Shown: in pieces, positions 8,644 through 17,545 of the stretch | Numbering within the stretch: the stretch's first letter is position 1 | Layout of the letters: every line of letters begins with the position of its first letter | Source of the DNA: Euryarchaeota archaeon UBA24 | GTDB lineage: Archaea > Halobacteriota > Halobacteria > Halobacteriales > Hikarchaeaceae | NCBI GenBank assembly: GCA_002503845.1 | Contig: DASO01000006.1 | Span: 13,361-77,360, forward strand | Length of the DNA stretch: 64,000 bases | Direction of reading: 5' to 3' | Made by a program: the position numbers and the translations under genes | The notes under the pieces: generated by a model | The model's database searches: none | What the model saw: only the letters and a program-made list of their open reading frames with translations | Told to the model about the DNA's origin: nothing

Positions 8644-9399
8644 CTAGGGAGAATCCTTTTCTTCGGGGGGAGAGGCAGTATGACTTGCATTTCTAATTGT
8701 TCGTCGAAATACTCCACGGAGGGTGTTGAGTTCACGAGAAGTTGGATGGGTTCGCCCCAAAACGCGGCGAATTAATCTCAGAGTCTTTCCGTGTTTTTGA
8801 GAAGGATAGTCCAATGCCGAGAGTAAAGAAGAAAAATGGGCATAGAAATCTTCCAATTCAGAAGGAGTTGCTAGATCAGATTCAAGATCTGGGTGATGAA
8901 ATTCAGAAAGAGATAACGGACTCAGCTCATATAACGCTACAGTTACAGCTTGCCCTAGATTAAGAGTTGGATAATCAGAGGATGCGGGTATAGAACATAT
9001 TCGGTCTAATTTTGCTATTTCTACATTAGTAAGTCCAATTCTTTCTCGACCGAAAACTAAAGCAATAGATCCAGATAACTGAGAAGTTTCGTCCAGGATA
9101 TCCCGGGTCGTAAGGAATGGGAATCGCATGTGTTTTGACCCACTTTGGTTTGTTATTGCCGTGAAAGCAATGGTATGGTAATTCTCCACTACATAATCAA
9201 AGGATACGATTTTGTGGTTGGGGAGAATATCATCCCGGGCACGTCCAGCAAATCCATAGGCATCACCATCTCGGGAAAGGTGAGGAGGGTCGACTAAAAG
9301 AAGTTTTGAAAATCCAAAATTTTTCATTGCCCTTGCGGCAGTACCTATATTTCCAGGGGTTTGTGCACCTACAAGGACGATAGAGATGTCAAGAACCAT
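8644..9399 (-). CDS. trmJ: SpoU/TrmJ-like RNA 2'-O-methyltransferase
   Basis: A 251-residue SPOUT-class methyltransferase. The N terminus contains VLVGAQTPGNIGTAARAMKN, the TrmH/TrmJ motif 1; the trefoil-knot SAM-binding part follows as LVFGRERIGLTN (motif 2, near residue 115) and the knot tip IPASSDYPTLNLGQAV (motif 3). Archaeal TrmJ methylates the 2'-OH of C32 in tRNAs. About 90 extra C-terminal residues form a helical extension. It ends directly at the convergent gatE stop (8643/8644). The family is certain; tRNA position specificity is by analogy. Confidence 0.88.
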   Translation of the reverse strand: MVLDISIVLVGAQTPGNIGTAARAMKNFGFSKLLLVDPPHLSRDGDAYGFAGRARDDILPNHKIVSFDYVVENYHTIAFTAITNQSGSKHMRFPFLTTRDILDETSQLSGSIALVFGRERIGLTNVEIAKLDRICSIPASSDYPTLNLGQAVTVALYELSPLSLSEFHHPDLESDLATPSELEDFYAHFSSLLSALDYPSQKHGKTLRLIRRVLGRTHPTSRELNTLRGVFRRTIRNASHTASPPEEKDSP

Positions 9400-9493
9400 T
9401 GTGTTAAATTGGAAAGGTATCTCTAAAAGGGTATAGGAAAAATAATCTACATAGAAAGAAAGGAGATACTAGTAGAAAAATAAGGAATTTCAC

Positions 9494-10327
9494 ATGGAAA
9501 AAGATCAGAATAGTAGATTTCGAACGGTTGACGTGAAGGGATTGTCAATTGGTAAATTGCACCCACCACGAATCATGGGGATACTGAATTTGAGTCCAGA
9601 ATCACCATATGAACCGAGCATATATGTTGATCCAGAAAAAGCAATAGAGAGAATTGAAAATATGACAGAGAGTGGGGCGGACATAATAGATGTGGGGTTA
9701 TCATCTGCAAATCGTAAGATTGGTCCATTAACAGAAGAAGAGGAGATGGAAAGATTAGGACTGGCGATGGATATCAGAAATGGTGTTCGTAAGGAAGTTA
9801 TTTTTTCAATTGAAACTCGGTATGCAAGTGTTGCGGAAAGGGCATTGAAAGGAGGGTGGGATATAGTGAATGATATTTGTGGGTTTGCAGACATAGAAAT
9901 GCCAAAGATTTGTACAAAATATGATGCTGCGGTCGTGAAGATGGCAGGGCCTCAAGATTTGGGACGTCCGGGTGCGCTAGAAAATATAGAAGACATTTAT
10001 GCAGAATTGAGTCGGAATTTGACAAATAAAACAATAATAGATCCCGCATTTGGTGGGTGGAGTGAGGGGAAAACATTAGAATTAGACAGGGAAACATTTC
10101 GTGGATTGAGGAGTTTTTGTGAATTGGGGCCCCCTGTTTTAATATCAGTGAATAGGAAAAATTTTATTAAGGAGATAGTTAACAAATCCACAGAAGATGC
10201 ACTTTCAGCGAGTCTTGCTGCAACTGCTATGGCGGTTGGAATGGGAGTTAGGGTGATAAGAACGCATGATATTTCAGAAACTCGAGATGCTGCCATGGTT
10301 GGATACGCGTTTTCAGAGGAGAAATAG
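9494..10327 (+). CDS. folP: Dihydropteroate synthase-like pterin-binding protein
   Basis: A 277-residue TIM-barrel protein of the pterin-binding family. Landmarks are MGILNLSPESPYEP (residues 31-44, the DHPS loop 1 region), GADIIDVGLSS, DIVNDICGFAD, IIDPAFGGW and LISVNRKNFIKEI, ending with IRTHDISETRD, the pterin phosphate-binding strand. It is expected to join hydroxymethyldihydropterin diphosphate to an aminobenzoate. Its stop codon is immediately followed by the ATG of mptE, so the two are translationally coupled. Some positions deviate from bacterial FolP (SIETRY for SIDTYK), as in other archaeal versions, so the acceptor may differ from pABA. Confidence 0.82.
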   Translation: MEKDQNSRFRTVDVKGLSIGKLHPPRIMGILNLSPESPYEPSIYVDPEKAIERIENMTESGADIIDVGLSSANRKIGPLTEEEEMERLGLAMDIRNGVRKEVIFSIETRYASVAERALKGGWDIVNDICGFADIEMPKICTKYDAAVVKMAGPQDLGRPGALENIEDIYAELSRNLTNKTIIDPAFGGWSEGKTLELDRETFRGLRSFCELGPPVLISVNRKNFIKEIVNKSTEDALSASLAATAMAVGMGVRVIRTHDISETRDAAMVGYAFSEEK

Positions 10328-11008
10328 ATGGAATTTGAAGCATGGGAGGGGATCTATGAAAAGATAAGAATGGAATTTGGTTTCCAGAAAGAAAATGATG
10401 AACATGCTAGAGATGTGTTGAACAATATTGAGCCAGAATATAGGATTGAAGAATTAACTAAGTTTGAAAGTGCGAAGGTGATGATTGCAGGTGGTTCGAA
10501 ATGTATAGAACAGGAACTAGACTTGGTTGAAAAAGTAGATAGAGTTATTGCAGTTTCAACTGCAGCAGATGTGTTATTAGAAAAGGATATAAAAATTGAT
10601 ATGATGGTAACAGATTTGGATAAAAACCCAGGTACAGCAGTTAGATTAAGTAAAATGAAAATTCCGGTTGCTGTGGCGGCTCACGGAGATAATATAGGAG
10701 ATTTAAAAGAGTGGGTACCAAGATGTGATTTAAACTATGTGATGGGAACCACCCAGGTGGAACCAATTGGAAATATTGTGAATTATGGAGGATTTACAGA
10801 TGGTGATAGAGCGGCTTTTTTGGGAGATGCAATGGGGGCAAGTGAAATGATTTTTATAGGATGGGATTTTGATGATGAGTCAGTAGGAATTGAAAAAAGA
10901 CATAAGTTAAAATGGGCAGAGTTTTTGTTACTATTGCTCGAGGGACAACGGGGACAAAAATTTAATGTGTTGGAGGGAAGAAGAGAGAAAATTAGAGAGA
11001 TGATTTAA
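10328..11008 (+). CDS. mptE: 6-hydroxymethyl-7,8-dihydropterin pyrophosphokinase MptE
   Basis: A 226-residue protein of the archaeal DUF115/MptE family. Motifs include VMIAGGSKCIEQELDL (near residue 50), ADVLLEKDIKIDMMVTDLDK (near residue 80) with the conserved TDLD, AHGDN and MIFIGWDFDD. MptE transfers diphosphate from ATP to hydroxymethyldihydropterin, making the substrate of the dihydropteroate synthase encoded immediately upstream; the zero-base junction supports that pairing. Length is normal for the family. Confidence 0.9.
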   Translation: MEFEAWEGIYEKIRMEFGFQKENDEHARDVLNNIEPEYRIEELTKFESAKVMIAGGSKCIEQELDLVEKVDRVIAVSTAADVLLEKDIKIDMMVTDLDKNPGTAVRLSKMKIPVAVAAHGDNIGDLKEWVPRCDLNYVMGTTQVEPIGNIVNYGGFTDGDRAAFLGDAMGASEMIFIGWDFDDESVGIEKRHKLKWAEFLLLLLEGQRGQKFNVLEGRREKIREMI

Positions 11009-11074
11009 TAAAAGGAACGTATAAAAGATAAGAAGATATACTAAATAAGGGTAGAACATAGAGGATAAACAATA

Positions 11075-11794
11075 ATGAGAGTAAAATTATTAGAAGGAAC
11101 CCCTAATCCGGAGGAACTTGTGTGTCGCTGTGCAAGGGGAGATTATTCTGATGAGTGGGTTGGCAAAAGTAGATCATTCGAAGAAATTATGGAGCGGGTA
11201 AAGGGGGAGACCATCGAAGAAAAGAAAAGAACTTTGCTTGACCACTTAATGAGATCTGGCCACTGGGGACCATTTGAACATCCTCAAGCGACCTTTGCTA
11301 TACAAGGTATGAGTCGGGCTTGTATGGCACAATTGACTCGGCACCGACATGCTTCTTTTGATGTTATGTCCCTACGGTACGTAGATTTATCAGAAGGGAT
11401 GGACTTGAAACAGAGATTTATTTATCCAGATACATTTGAGCAAGAAGAAGTGGTTTCACGGGAGGGGGTTGAAAATGTCGACATGCCAGTCCAAGAGCGT
11501 CAAAAATTAGTTGATGAAATCTATAAAAATTGCGCGGCTGCATATTGTAAATTGGTGGATGCAGGAATACCAAAAGAAGATGCAAGAATGCTACTTCCAA
11601 TTGGGACAAAGGTAAATTTGACGTTTAGCATGAATGCGAGGTCGTTGATGCACCTTTTAGATATGCGTATGAAAGCAGATGCCCAATGGGAGATTCGGGA
11701 AATGTCCCGGATGTTGCTTGAAGAAGCGAAAGAGTGGATGCCTCAGACTTTTGCATATTATGAGGAAAAACATCCGTTTAGATTGACTCCGTAG
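11075..11794 (+). CDS. thyX: Flavin-dependent thymidylate synthase
   Basis: A 239-residue ThyX. The diagnostic motif RHRHASFDVMSLRY (residues 89-102) follows the RHRxxSxNxxSxRY pattern that binds dUMP and FAD, with aspartate where asparagine is more common. A second conserved block is SLMHLLDMRMKADAQWEIRE near residue 192, which ends in the substrate-contacting arginine region. The enzyme methylates dUMP with methylenetetrahydrofolate and uses NAD(P)H through FAD. It lies 66 bases after mptE with several TATA-like sequences between, so it may have its own promoter. Confidence 0.95.
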   Translation: MRVKLLEGTPNPEELVCRCARGDYSDEWVGKSRSFEEIMERVKGETIEEKKRTLLDHLMRSGHWGPFEHPQATFAIQGMSRACMAQLTRHRHASFDVMSLRYVDLSEGMDLKQRFIYPDTFEQEEVVSREGVENVDMPVQERQKLVDEIYKNCAAAYCKLVDAGIPKEDARMLLPIGTKVNLTFSMNARSLMHLLDMRMKADAQWEIREMSRMLLEEAKEWMPQTFAYYEEKHPFRLTP

Positions 11795-11847
11795 AAAGGG
11801 AGTATTAAAACAGAACTGTTATACAAAAAAGAAATCAAATGGCCATA

Positions 11848-11922
11848 GGTCCATTGGTGTAGTCCGGCCAATCATTTTACCCTCTCACGGTAAAGACTCG
11901 GGTTCAAATCCCGGATGGACCA
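11848..11922 (+). tRNA. tRNA-Glu (anticodon CTC)
   Basis: The 75-base sequence folds as a tRNA: acceptor GGTCCAT pairs with ATGGACC at 11915-11921 followed by discriminator A. The D arm contains GTAGTCCGGCCAAT; the anticodon stem TTACC/GGTAA encloses the loop CTCTCAC, giving anticodon CTC. The T arm is TCGGG/CCCGG around TTCAAAT, with one T-G pair. The body closely resembles archaeal tRNA-Glu. No intron and no encoded CCA are present. Confidence 0.95.
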
Positions 11923-11984
11923 TATCTGCGAAATTGTCGAGACCATCCTATTTCAACTTAATCATAATCAAAGTCGCTAATTAG

Positions 11985-12101
11985 ATTCGTTGGGATGTCA
12001 AGCGCCCAGAAACATGGAGGCAAATGTACAATGATACGGAGAAAGAACATATTTGGCTCATAATAGGAGCTCAGGCTATTGAAAATGATGGAATTCATTA
12101 A
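11985..12101 (+). other. Start-less short reading frame after the tRNA (possible gene remnant)
   Basis: Between the tRNA and the CDGSH gene one plus-strand frame is open for 38 codons from just after a TAG at 11982-11984 to a TAA at 12099-12101. It reads like protein (for example YNDTEKEHIWLIIGAQAIEN) but has no usable start codon upstream of most of it. I do not recognise the sequence. It could be the worn C-terminal tail of a lost gene, or chance. The rest of the 11923-12198 gap shows no other structure I can support. Confidence 0.2.
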
Positions 12102-12198
12102 ACATCGTGGAAAATAGTTGCCCCCTTCCCCCAGTGGGGTGGACCATTATAGAAAATTGACCGACGTCGTTTTTACCAGAGGGGGTTTAGTAACAAGC

Positions 12199-12423
12199 AT
12201 GGCAAGAATAGTTATAAAAGAAGCCCAAGCTTCACATAAACTTCAAGTAGTTGATGAGGAAGGAAACATCAGATTGAGGGGGATTTGCATGTGTGGGTTA
12301 TCATCTAACCTCCCATTCTGCAATGGGTCGCACCGAAAGGCCGAAGATGAAGAAGAAGGGGTACTATATACGTATAAGGAGAATGGAACTAGAGAGGAAT
12401 GTTCGATTCAGATGGGACTATAG
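12199..12423 (+). CDS. CDGSH iron-sulfur domain protein
   Basis: A 74-residue protein with a CDGSH zinc-finger-like motif, CMCGLSSNLPFCNGSH (residues 34-49), whose three cysteines and one histidine bind a [2Fe-2S] cluster. The frame is open further upstream to a TTG at 12118, but the ATG at 12199 is chosen because the family homology begins there and the upstream residues look non-conserved. MitoNEET-type proteins hold and transfer Fe-S clusters or act as redox sensors. It sits 42 bases before sufB on the same strand, consistent with a shared role in cluster metabolism. Confidence 0.82.
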   Translation: MARIVIKEAQASHKLQVVDEEGNIRLRGICMCGLSSNLPFCNGSHRKAEDEEEGVLYTYKENGTREECSIQMGL

Positions 12424-12465
12424 GAATAAATTGTTAAGTGGTTAGAAACCATAGGGTAGTCTGTA

Positions 12466-13899
12466 ATGAGTAATGCTGAAGAAGAGTATCTGCGTAAAAC
12501 GGATACAAGTGCACGTTTTGACTTCAAAAAAGAAGAAAAATCTGCATTTAAAGCGGAAAAAGGACTTACAGAAGATACCATCAGGGTAATTTCAGAAGAC
12601 AAGGGAGAGCCAGAATGGATGCTGAACCGCAGATTGCGGGCATTGAAGTTTTGGAACTCGTTTCCAATGCCAACTGACTGGCCGGGGCAACCTGATTTAT
12701 CAGAGGTAGATGTTAATGAGATAATCCCATACATTAGACCAGATGTAGAGGTTAGAGGGGGTGTCAAAGATTGGAACGATTTACCTGATGAGATAAAAGA
12801 TACATTTGATAAATTAGGCATTCCAGAAGCTGAACGAACATCTCTTGCAGGTGTTGGTGCACAATATGAATCTGAAATTGTATATCAAAACATGAGTACA
12901 GAATGGGAAGAGAAAGGAGTCATATTCATGGATATGGACAGGGCAGTTCGAGAACATCCTGACATAGTGCAAGAATACTTTATGACCAAATGTGTTCCTC
13001 CAAGCGATAATAAATTTGCAGCATTGCATGGGGCGATTTGGTCAGGAGGTTCATTCGTATATGTCCCAGAAGGCGTCCAAGTCCAGATGCCAGTTCAAGC
13101 TTACTTCCGAATGAACTCTGCAGGTATGGGTCAATTTGAACATACTTTGATAATAGCAGAAGAAGGTTCAGAGGTACACTACATAGAGGGATGTTCTGCT
13201 CCAAGGTATTCGGCTTTTAATCTGCACTCCGGTTGTGTAGAAGTCTTTGTTAAAGATCGTGCCCATGTTCAATATTCAACTGTACAAAACTGGTCGAAGA
13301 ACACATACAATTTGAATACCAAACGTGCAATAGTAGAAACGGAAGGTCGTATGGAGTGGATTTCGGGATCAATGGGATCGAAAGCCACTATGCTGTACCC
13401 ATGTACGGTTCTTAAAGGAAGAGGGGCAACAGACACACATATGACGATAGCTTTTGCTAGCTCTGGTCAAAATATCGATACTGGTGCGAAGGTGTACCAT
13501 AATGCACCAGATACTAAATCCAGTATAGAGTCCAAATCTATCTCTAAAGATGGGGGAAGGACAAATTACAGGGGACTAGTTCATATTGCAAAAGGGGCAA
13601 TAGGATCTTCTTCTACTGTGGAATGTGATGCATTGATGTTTGACAATGGTTCTACGTCAGATACAATGCCTCATGTAGAAATTCACGAGAATAATGTAGA
13701 CGTTGCTCACGAAGCCACAGTAGGTAAAATTGGAGATGAGGATATATTCTACTTGCAATCCAGAGGTCTTTCAGAGACAGATGCAAAGAAGATGATTGTT
13801 GCAGGGTTTATTGAGCCAATAACGGAATCACTGCCTATAGAATATGCTGTGGAACTTAATCGATTGGTAGAATTAGAAATGGAAGGAAGTCTCGGATAA
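12466..13899 (+). CDS. sufB: Fe-S cluster assembly protein SufB
   Basis: A 477-residue SufB, the scaffold subunit of the SUF system. It has the family blocks PEWMLNRRLRALKFWNSFPM near residue 50, VPEGVQVQMPVQAYFRMN near residue 198, the beta-helix segment RMEWISGSMGSKATMLYP, and the C-terminal signature SRGLSETDAKKMIVAGFIEP. SufB normally works with the ATPase SufC and the paralogue SufD; neither is adjacent here. Upstream is the CDGSH protein. Length matches archaeal and bacterial SufB. Confidence 0.96.
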   Translation: MSNAEEEYLRKTDTSARFDFKKEEKSAFKAEKGLTEDTIRVISEDKGEPEWMLNRRLRALKFWNSFPMPTDWPGQPDLSEVDVNEIIPYIRPDVEVRGGVKDWNDLPDEIKDTFDKLGIPEAERTSLAGVGAQYESEIVYQNMSTEWEEKGVIFMDMDRAVREHPDIVQEYFMTKCVPPSDNKFAALHGAIWSGGSFVYVPEGVQVQMPVQAYFRMNSAGMGQFEHTLIIAEEGSEVHYIEGCSAPRYSAFNLHSGCVEVFVKDRAHVQYSTVQNWSKNTYNLNTKRAIVETEGRMEWISGSMGSKATMLYPCTVLKGRGATDTHMTIAFASSGQNIDTGAKVYHNAPDTKSSIESKSISKDGGRTNYRGLVHIAKGAIGSSSTVECDALMFDNGSTSDTMPHVEIHENNVDVAHEATVGKIGDEDIFYLQSRGLSETDAKKMIVAGFIEPITESLPIEYAVELNRLVELEMEGSLG

Positions 13900-13902
13900 T
13901 AA

Positions 13903-13931
13903 TTTCTCTATTTATTAAATATTTTTTTAGT
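13903..13931 (+). terminator. T-rich terminator between sufB and thermosome
   Basis: The 38-base gap between the convergent sufB and thermosome stops contains two pyrimidine-rich runs, including seven T in a row around 13921-13927. U-rich tracts are the usual archaeal termination signal. No strong hairpin is visible. Confidence 0.35.
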
Positions 13932-13937
13932 GTAAGA

Positions 13938-15545
13938 TTACACGTGTTCAAAGGGATCGTCTTCCATATCCCCAGGGCCCTTGGCTAGATTTCCAGCTGC
14001 AATAATATCGTCAATCCGAAGGACCAGATCTGTTGCTTCTTGGGCACTAGAAATTGCTTGGGTTTTGACACGGAGAGGTTCTACAACACCTTCTGCCAGC
14101 ATATCCGCAACTCCGCCTTCAATAACAGATAGCCCAGCATAGGTACTACCAGCGGTGTGTTGTGCTCGTAAATCAACTATAGAATCTATGGGATCCAATC
14201 CACTATTGATGGCTAGAGTTCGAGGAATGACTTCAACTGCGTCTGCAAAGGCTTCAATTGCGAGTTGTTCCCTACCACCAACGGAATCTGCATAGCTCCT
14301 TAACGATAAAGAAACTTCAACTTCGGGAGAGCCACCCCCCGCAAGAACTTTCCCATCTTGAATGGTTACTCTAACGACTTCGAGTGCGTCATTGAGGGCC
14401 CGTTCTACTTCTTCTACAACGTGTTCAGTCCCCCCGCGCAAGACGAGAGATACGCTTTTTGGATTGTCACATTCAACAACAAATATCATTTCATCTTCCC
14501 CAATTTTTCTTTGTTCTACCAACCCAACAGATCCCAAATCCTCTTTGGAGATATCAGTGATTTTAGAGACTACTTTTGCTCCGGTCGCCCTAGATAATTT
14601 TGTTAAATCACTTTTCTTAGTTCGTCGGACTGCAAGGACTCCTGCTTTAGCGAGATAATGTTGTGCGAGATCGTCGATGCCTTTCTGAACGAATACAACG
14701 TTTGCCCCTGCATCTACAACTGCATTAACTAGATCCCTCATATGCTGTTCTTCTGCGTCTAAGAACTGCTGTAATTGGCTGGGATCGGAAACACTTATTT
14801 CTGCATCAGTTTCAGTCTCAGCGATTTCAATTGCAGTCCCTAGCAAGGCTATTTTCGCTTTTTTGACCTTAGTTGGCATGTTTTCATGGACAGGCTCTTT
14901 GTCTATCAAAACGCCTTCGATCAATTCAGATTCTTCGATAGATCCAGTGGAAACCGTCTCTATTTTGACATTGTCTAGATCAATTCTACCATCTTCTTCG
15001 ATTGCCTGTATTGTTCGGACGGCAAGATCGGCCAAATGGTCGTGCGAATCACCAACTCCTTTTCCAGTCATAGAAGTTTTTGCTATTTTTAGCAGAGTTT
15101 CTGTTTCGGTGGGTGCGGCATCGATAGCAAGTTTATCGAGAACTCCGCGGGCATGTCTGGCAGCAAGTCGGTACCCGGATACAATTATGGTGGGGTGTAC
15201 ATCCTCATCTAACAGACCTTCTGCTTTAAGAAGTAATTCCCCTGTCAAAACAACTGCAGAGGTAGTACCATCTCCAGTTTCTTCTTCTTGAGAATCTGCA
15301 ACTTCAACTATCATTTGTGCGGTAGGGTGTTCGATATCCATTTCAGAAAGAATTGTGGCGCCGTCGTTTGTTATCACGACATCTCCGAGAGAATCTACAA
15401 GCATTTTGTCCATTCCTTTGGGGCCCAATGTAGACCTCACAGCTTCAGCAACTGCTTTCCCTGCAGCAATGTTCATTCTCTGTGCATCTCGACCGCTTGT
15501 TTGTTGACTGCCCTCACTCAGGACAATTATAGGTTGATAAGCCAT
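13938..15545 (-). CDS. thsA: Thermosome subunit (group II chaperonin)
   Basis: A 535-residue chaperonin with the group II ATPase motifs [12 protein letters not shown] (near residue 42), NDGATIL, GDGTTS and, late in the sequence, the GGG motif in [16 protein letters not shown] (near residue 400). It assembles into a double ring that folds cytosolic proteins with a built-in lid. The C terminus ends in an acidic MEDDPFEHV rather than the GGM repeats common in other archaea. Only one subunit gene is present in the window. Its upstream region contains promoter elements like those of archaeal heat-shock genes. Confidence 0.97.
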   Translation of the reverse strand: MAYQPIIVLSEGSQQTSGRDAQRMNIAAGKAVAEAVRSTLGPKGMDKMLVDSLGDVVITNDGATILSEMDIEHPTAQMIVEVADSQEEETGDGTTSAVVLTGELLLKAEGLLDEDVHPTIIVSGYRLAARHARGVLDKLAIDAAPTETETLLKIAKTSMTGKGVGDSHDHLADLAVRTIQAIEEDGRIDLDNVKIETVSTGSIEESELIEGVLIDKEPVHENMPTKVKKAKIALLGTAIEIAETETDAEISVSDPSQLQQFLDAEEQHMRDLVNAVVDAGANVVFVQKGIDDLAQHYLAKAGVLAVRRTKKSDLTKLSRATGAKVVSKITDISKEDLGSVGLVEQRKIGEDEMIFVVECDNPKSVSLVLRGGTEHVVEEVERALNDALEVVRVTIQDGKVLAGGGSPEVEVSLSLRSYADSVGGREQLAIEAFADAVEVIPRTLAINSGLDPIDSIVDLRAQHTAGSTYAGLSVIEGGVADMLAEGVVEPLRVKTQAISSAQEATDLVLRIDDIIAAGNLAKGPGDMEDDPFEHV

Positions 15546-15579
15546 TTTATTTAACTCCGAAAATCTTCAATATATTCAC

Positions 15580-15614
15580 TATTTATGGAGTTAAGGTTCT
15601 AAATAAAACTTTCG
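15580..15614 (-). promoter_or_regulatory. Thermosome promoter region
   Basis: On the minus strand the sequence CGAAAGTTTTATTTAG (15599-15614) pairs a BRE-like CGAAA with an AT box, the arrangement seen in haloarchaeal cct1 heat-shock promoters. A second TATA-like CATAAATAG follows at 15581-15589. They predict leaders of about 30 or 15 bases before the ATG at 15545. Which one is used cannot be told by eye. Confidence 0.4.
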
Positions 15615-15663
15615 TTAGAGAAAATAACCATTTAAGACCCAGTGCATCGAATACTGAATCGAT

Positions 15664-16281
15664 ATGAAAGAGTTTAAATGGGGTGATAATCCAGCACTTT
15701 TGGTTATCGATGTGACCCGGGCATTGGCAGACGAGGAGGTGAAAAATTCATACCCTCCATGCATTGAAGCTGCAGTTTCCATACAAAAATTGCTAGCAAA
15801 AGCAAGGATAGCAGGCATACCAATAATATTTACAAAGGGTGGAAAACTTTCCCACACGAGTGGCGGAATACCCATGACAGATACTGAGAGAGGTGGTTGG
15901 GCGAAGAAAAATGGCATTCGAGTCGAGAGTGAAGAAGAAGCGATACCATATATGGAAATTTTATCAGAGATAGCCCCAATGGAGAATGAAATAGTTTTGG
16001 AAAAAAGTAGATCTAGTGCCTTCTTTAAAACTATGTTAGATACATACCTTTCCTCGATGAAAATTGATACGGTGATTGTAACGGGAATGATGACGTCTGG
16101 TTGCATTCGCGCCACCGTGACAGATGCATTTTCAAATGACCTCAATATAATACTTCCCAAAGAATGTGTGGCAGATAAGCGAGTTGAAGCTCATGAATAC
16201 CACATGGAAGAAATGGGTTTAAAATACGGTAGGGTAGAAAAAATGCAAGATGTAATGGACTACATCAATCGGAAATATTAA
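15664..16281 (+). CDS. Isochorismatase-fold amidohydrolase, N-carbamoylsarcosine amidase-like
   Basis: A 205-residue cysteine hydrolase. The catalytic triad is visible: aspartate in LLVIDVTRAL (residue 16), lysine in VLEKSRSSAFF (near residue 118) and cysteine in TGMMTSGCIRATVTD (near residue 146). The TSGC(I/V)RAT form is typical of the N-carbamoylsarcosine amidase branch rather than of nicotinamidases. Such enzymes release ammonia and CO2 from N-carbamoyl compounds or hydrolyse amides. A paralogue with the same motif is at 36033-36707. A TATA-like box lies about 30 bases before the ATG. It overlaps the convergent aminotransferase by four bases. Confidence 0.82.
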   Translation: MKEFKWGDNPALLVIDVTRALADEEVKNSYPPCIEAAVSIQKLLAKARIAGIPIIFTKGGKLSHTSGGIPMTDTERGGWAKKNGIRVESEEEAIPYMEILSEIAPMENEIVLEKSRSSAFFKTMLDTYLSSMKIDTVIVTGMMTSGCIRATVTDAFSNDLNIILPKECVADKRVEAHEYHMEEMGLKYGRVEKMQDVMDYINRKY

Positions 16282-17459
16282 TTTAACTCGTTTTCGATTA
16301 ACTTCTCAATCCGATCTAATCCTAGTTTGAGTTGATCCATACTGGTTGCAGTACTGAGTCTGAGGAAAGACCCTTCTGCCCCAAACCCACTTCCGGGGAC
16401 GGTGACTACACCATAATCCATAAGCAGTCGTTTTGCGATATCAGAATCAGACCCATCCAAGGGGCTCACGTCAAGAAAAGCGTATATAGCCCCACCTGGT
16501 TTTGGGCAAGAAACTGATCGCATTTCTTTGATCCGGTCCACCACATAATCTCGACGAGACTGGAATTCTTTTTTCATTGAATCGATGGGGCCTTGATCCC
16601 CGGTTATGGCTTCCAATGCTGCCATTTGAGATACACTTGAAGCGGAAGAAGTAGTGCTTTGGTGGAGTTTTGTTGCAGCCTCAATGATATCCTTATTCCC
16701 AGCTAACCAACCTAGCCTCCATCCAGTCATGGCGTATTTTTTAGAACAGGAATTTACGACTAAAATATTTTCTGGATGATCAACATAGGAGACTATACTA
16801 TCCGCATTTCCTTCGTAGATCAGTCCTTCGTAGACATCATCCGCGATGACATATGCATTATTATCTGCAGCGGCAGTTACTACTTCGTTGATGGCTTTTC
16901 GATCGTAAACAACACCTGTAGGATTGTTGGGAGAGTTCAACACAATTGCTGCCGTATCCTTAGTTATTGATTTGATTAGCAAATCGGGGTCTAATTGAAA
17001 ACCATTTGATTGGGGAAGTTTGACGAGAATTGACTTTCCTTCCGCTAGTTTGACCTGGGAGAAATAATTTGGCCAGCACGGAGTGGGGAATATAACTTCA
17101 GATCCGGGGTTGACTATTGCGAGTAATGCGAAACAAAGAGCTTGCATTGCTCCGTTGGTCACGACTATCTCAGAAGTGGGATCAAAATCGGCTTTGTTTT
17201 CAGATCGCATTTTTTCAGAGATTGCTTCTCTTAACTCGAGAATTCCAGCATTTTGAGTATAGTGTGTTGACCCATTTTTAGCTGCTTTCGCAGCAGCTTC
17301 GATTATATGGGAAGGTGTAGTAAAGTCGGGTTCGCCGATTGCCAGACTCACCAGATCGTCTCCCTCATACTGAGAGGCTAGATTGGCCATTTCTCGAATG
17401 GGAGATGCTTCGGCAGATAATGCACGTCTGGAGAGAGGAAAGTTGTTAGAGGAATTCAT
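16278..17459 (-). CDS. Class I/II aminotransferase, aspartate aminotransferase-like
   Basis: A 393-residue PLP enzyme of fold type I. It has IGEPDFTTPSHI near residue 41, the substrate/cofactor loop NSPNNPTGVVYD (near residue 174), YVIADDVYEGLIYEG and the PLP lysine in NSCSKKYAMTGWRLGW (near residue 237); the C-terminal arginine that binds the alpha-carboxylate is in SFLRLSTATS. Archaeal homologues are aspartate, aromatic or broad-specificity aminotransferases. It overlaps the convergent amidase by four bases and starts 86 bases before the UbiD stop. The exact amino donor cannot be told. Confidence 0.9.
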   Translation of the reverse strand: MNSSNNFPLSRRALSAEASPIREMANLASQYEGDDLVSLAIGEPDFTTPSHIIEAAAKAAKNGSTHYTQNAGILELREAISEKMRSENKADFDPTSEIVVTNGAMQALCFALLAIVNPGSEVIFPTPCWPNYFSQVKLAEGKSILVKLPQSNGFQLDPDLLIKSITKDTAAIVLNSPNNPTGVVYDRKAINEVVTAAADNNAYVIADDVYEGLIYEGNADSIVSYVDHPENILVVNSCSKKYAMTGWRLGWLAGNKDIIEAATKLHQSTTSSASSVSQMAALEAITGDQGPIDSMKKEFQSRRDYVVDRIKEMRSVSCPKPGGAIYAFLDVSPLDGSDSDIAKRLLMDYGVVTVPGSGFGAEGSFLRLSTATSMDQLKLGLDRIEKLIENELN

Positions 17460-17545
17460 AGTATAGATTGTTATTTTTCATTGCAACTAAAAAGGGTTTC
17501 CTAGGTCAGAAGCAAAAAAAATTTATGGAATAAGAATGGAGAGAG

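Noticed and set aside
12140-12147. tggaccat repeat matching the 3' end of tRNA-Glu, as a possible attachment site
   Set aside because: Only 8 bases match and no integrase or inserted element lies between, so chance is the better explanation.
12118-12198. TTG-start extension of the CDGSH protein by 27 residues
   Set aside because: The extra residues do not look conserved, and the ATG at 12199 gives the family's normal start.
14358-15554. Plus-strand open frames inside the thermosome gene
   Set aside because: They are antisense shadows of a strongly conserved gene, with no start signals and no recognisable protein.
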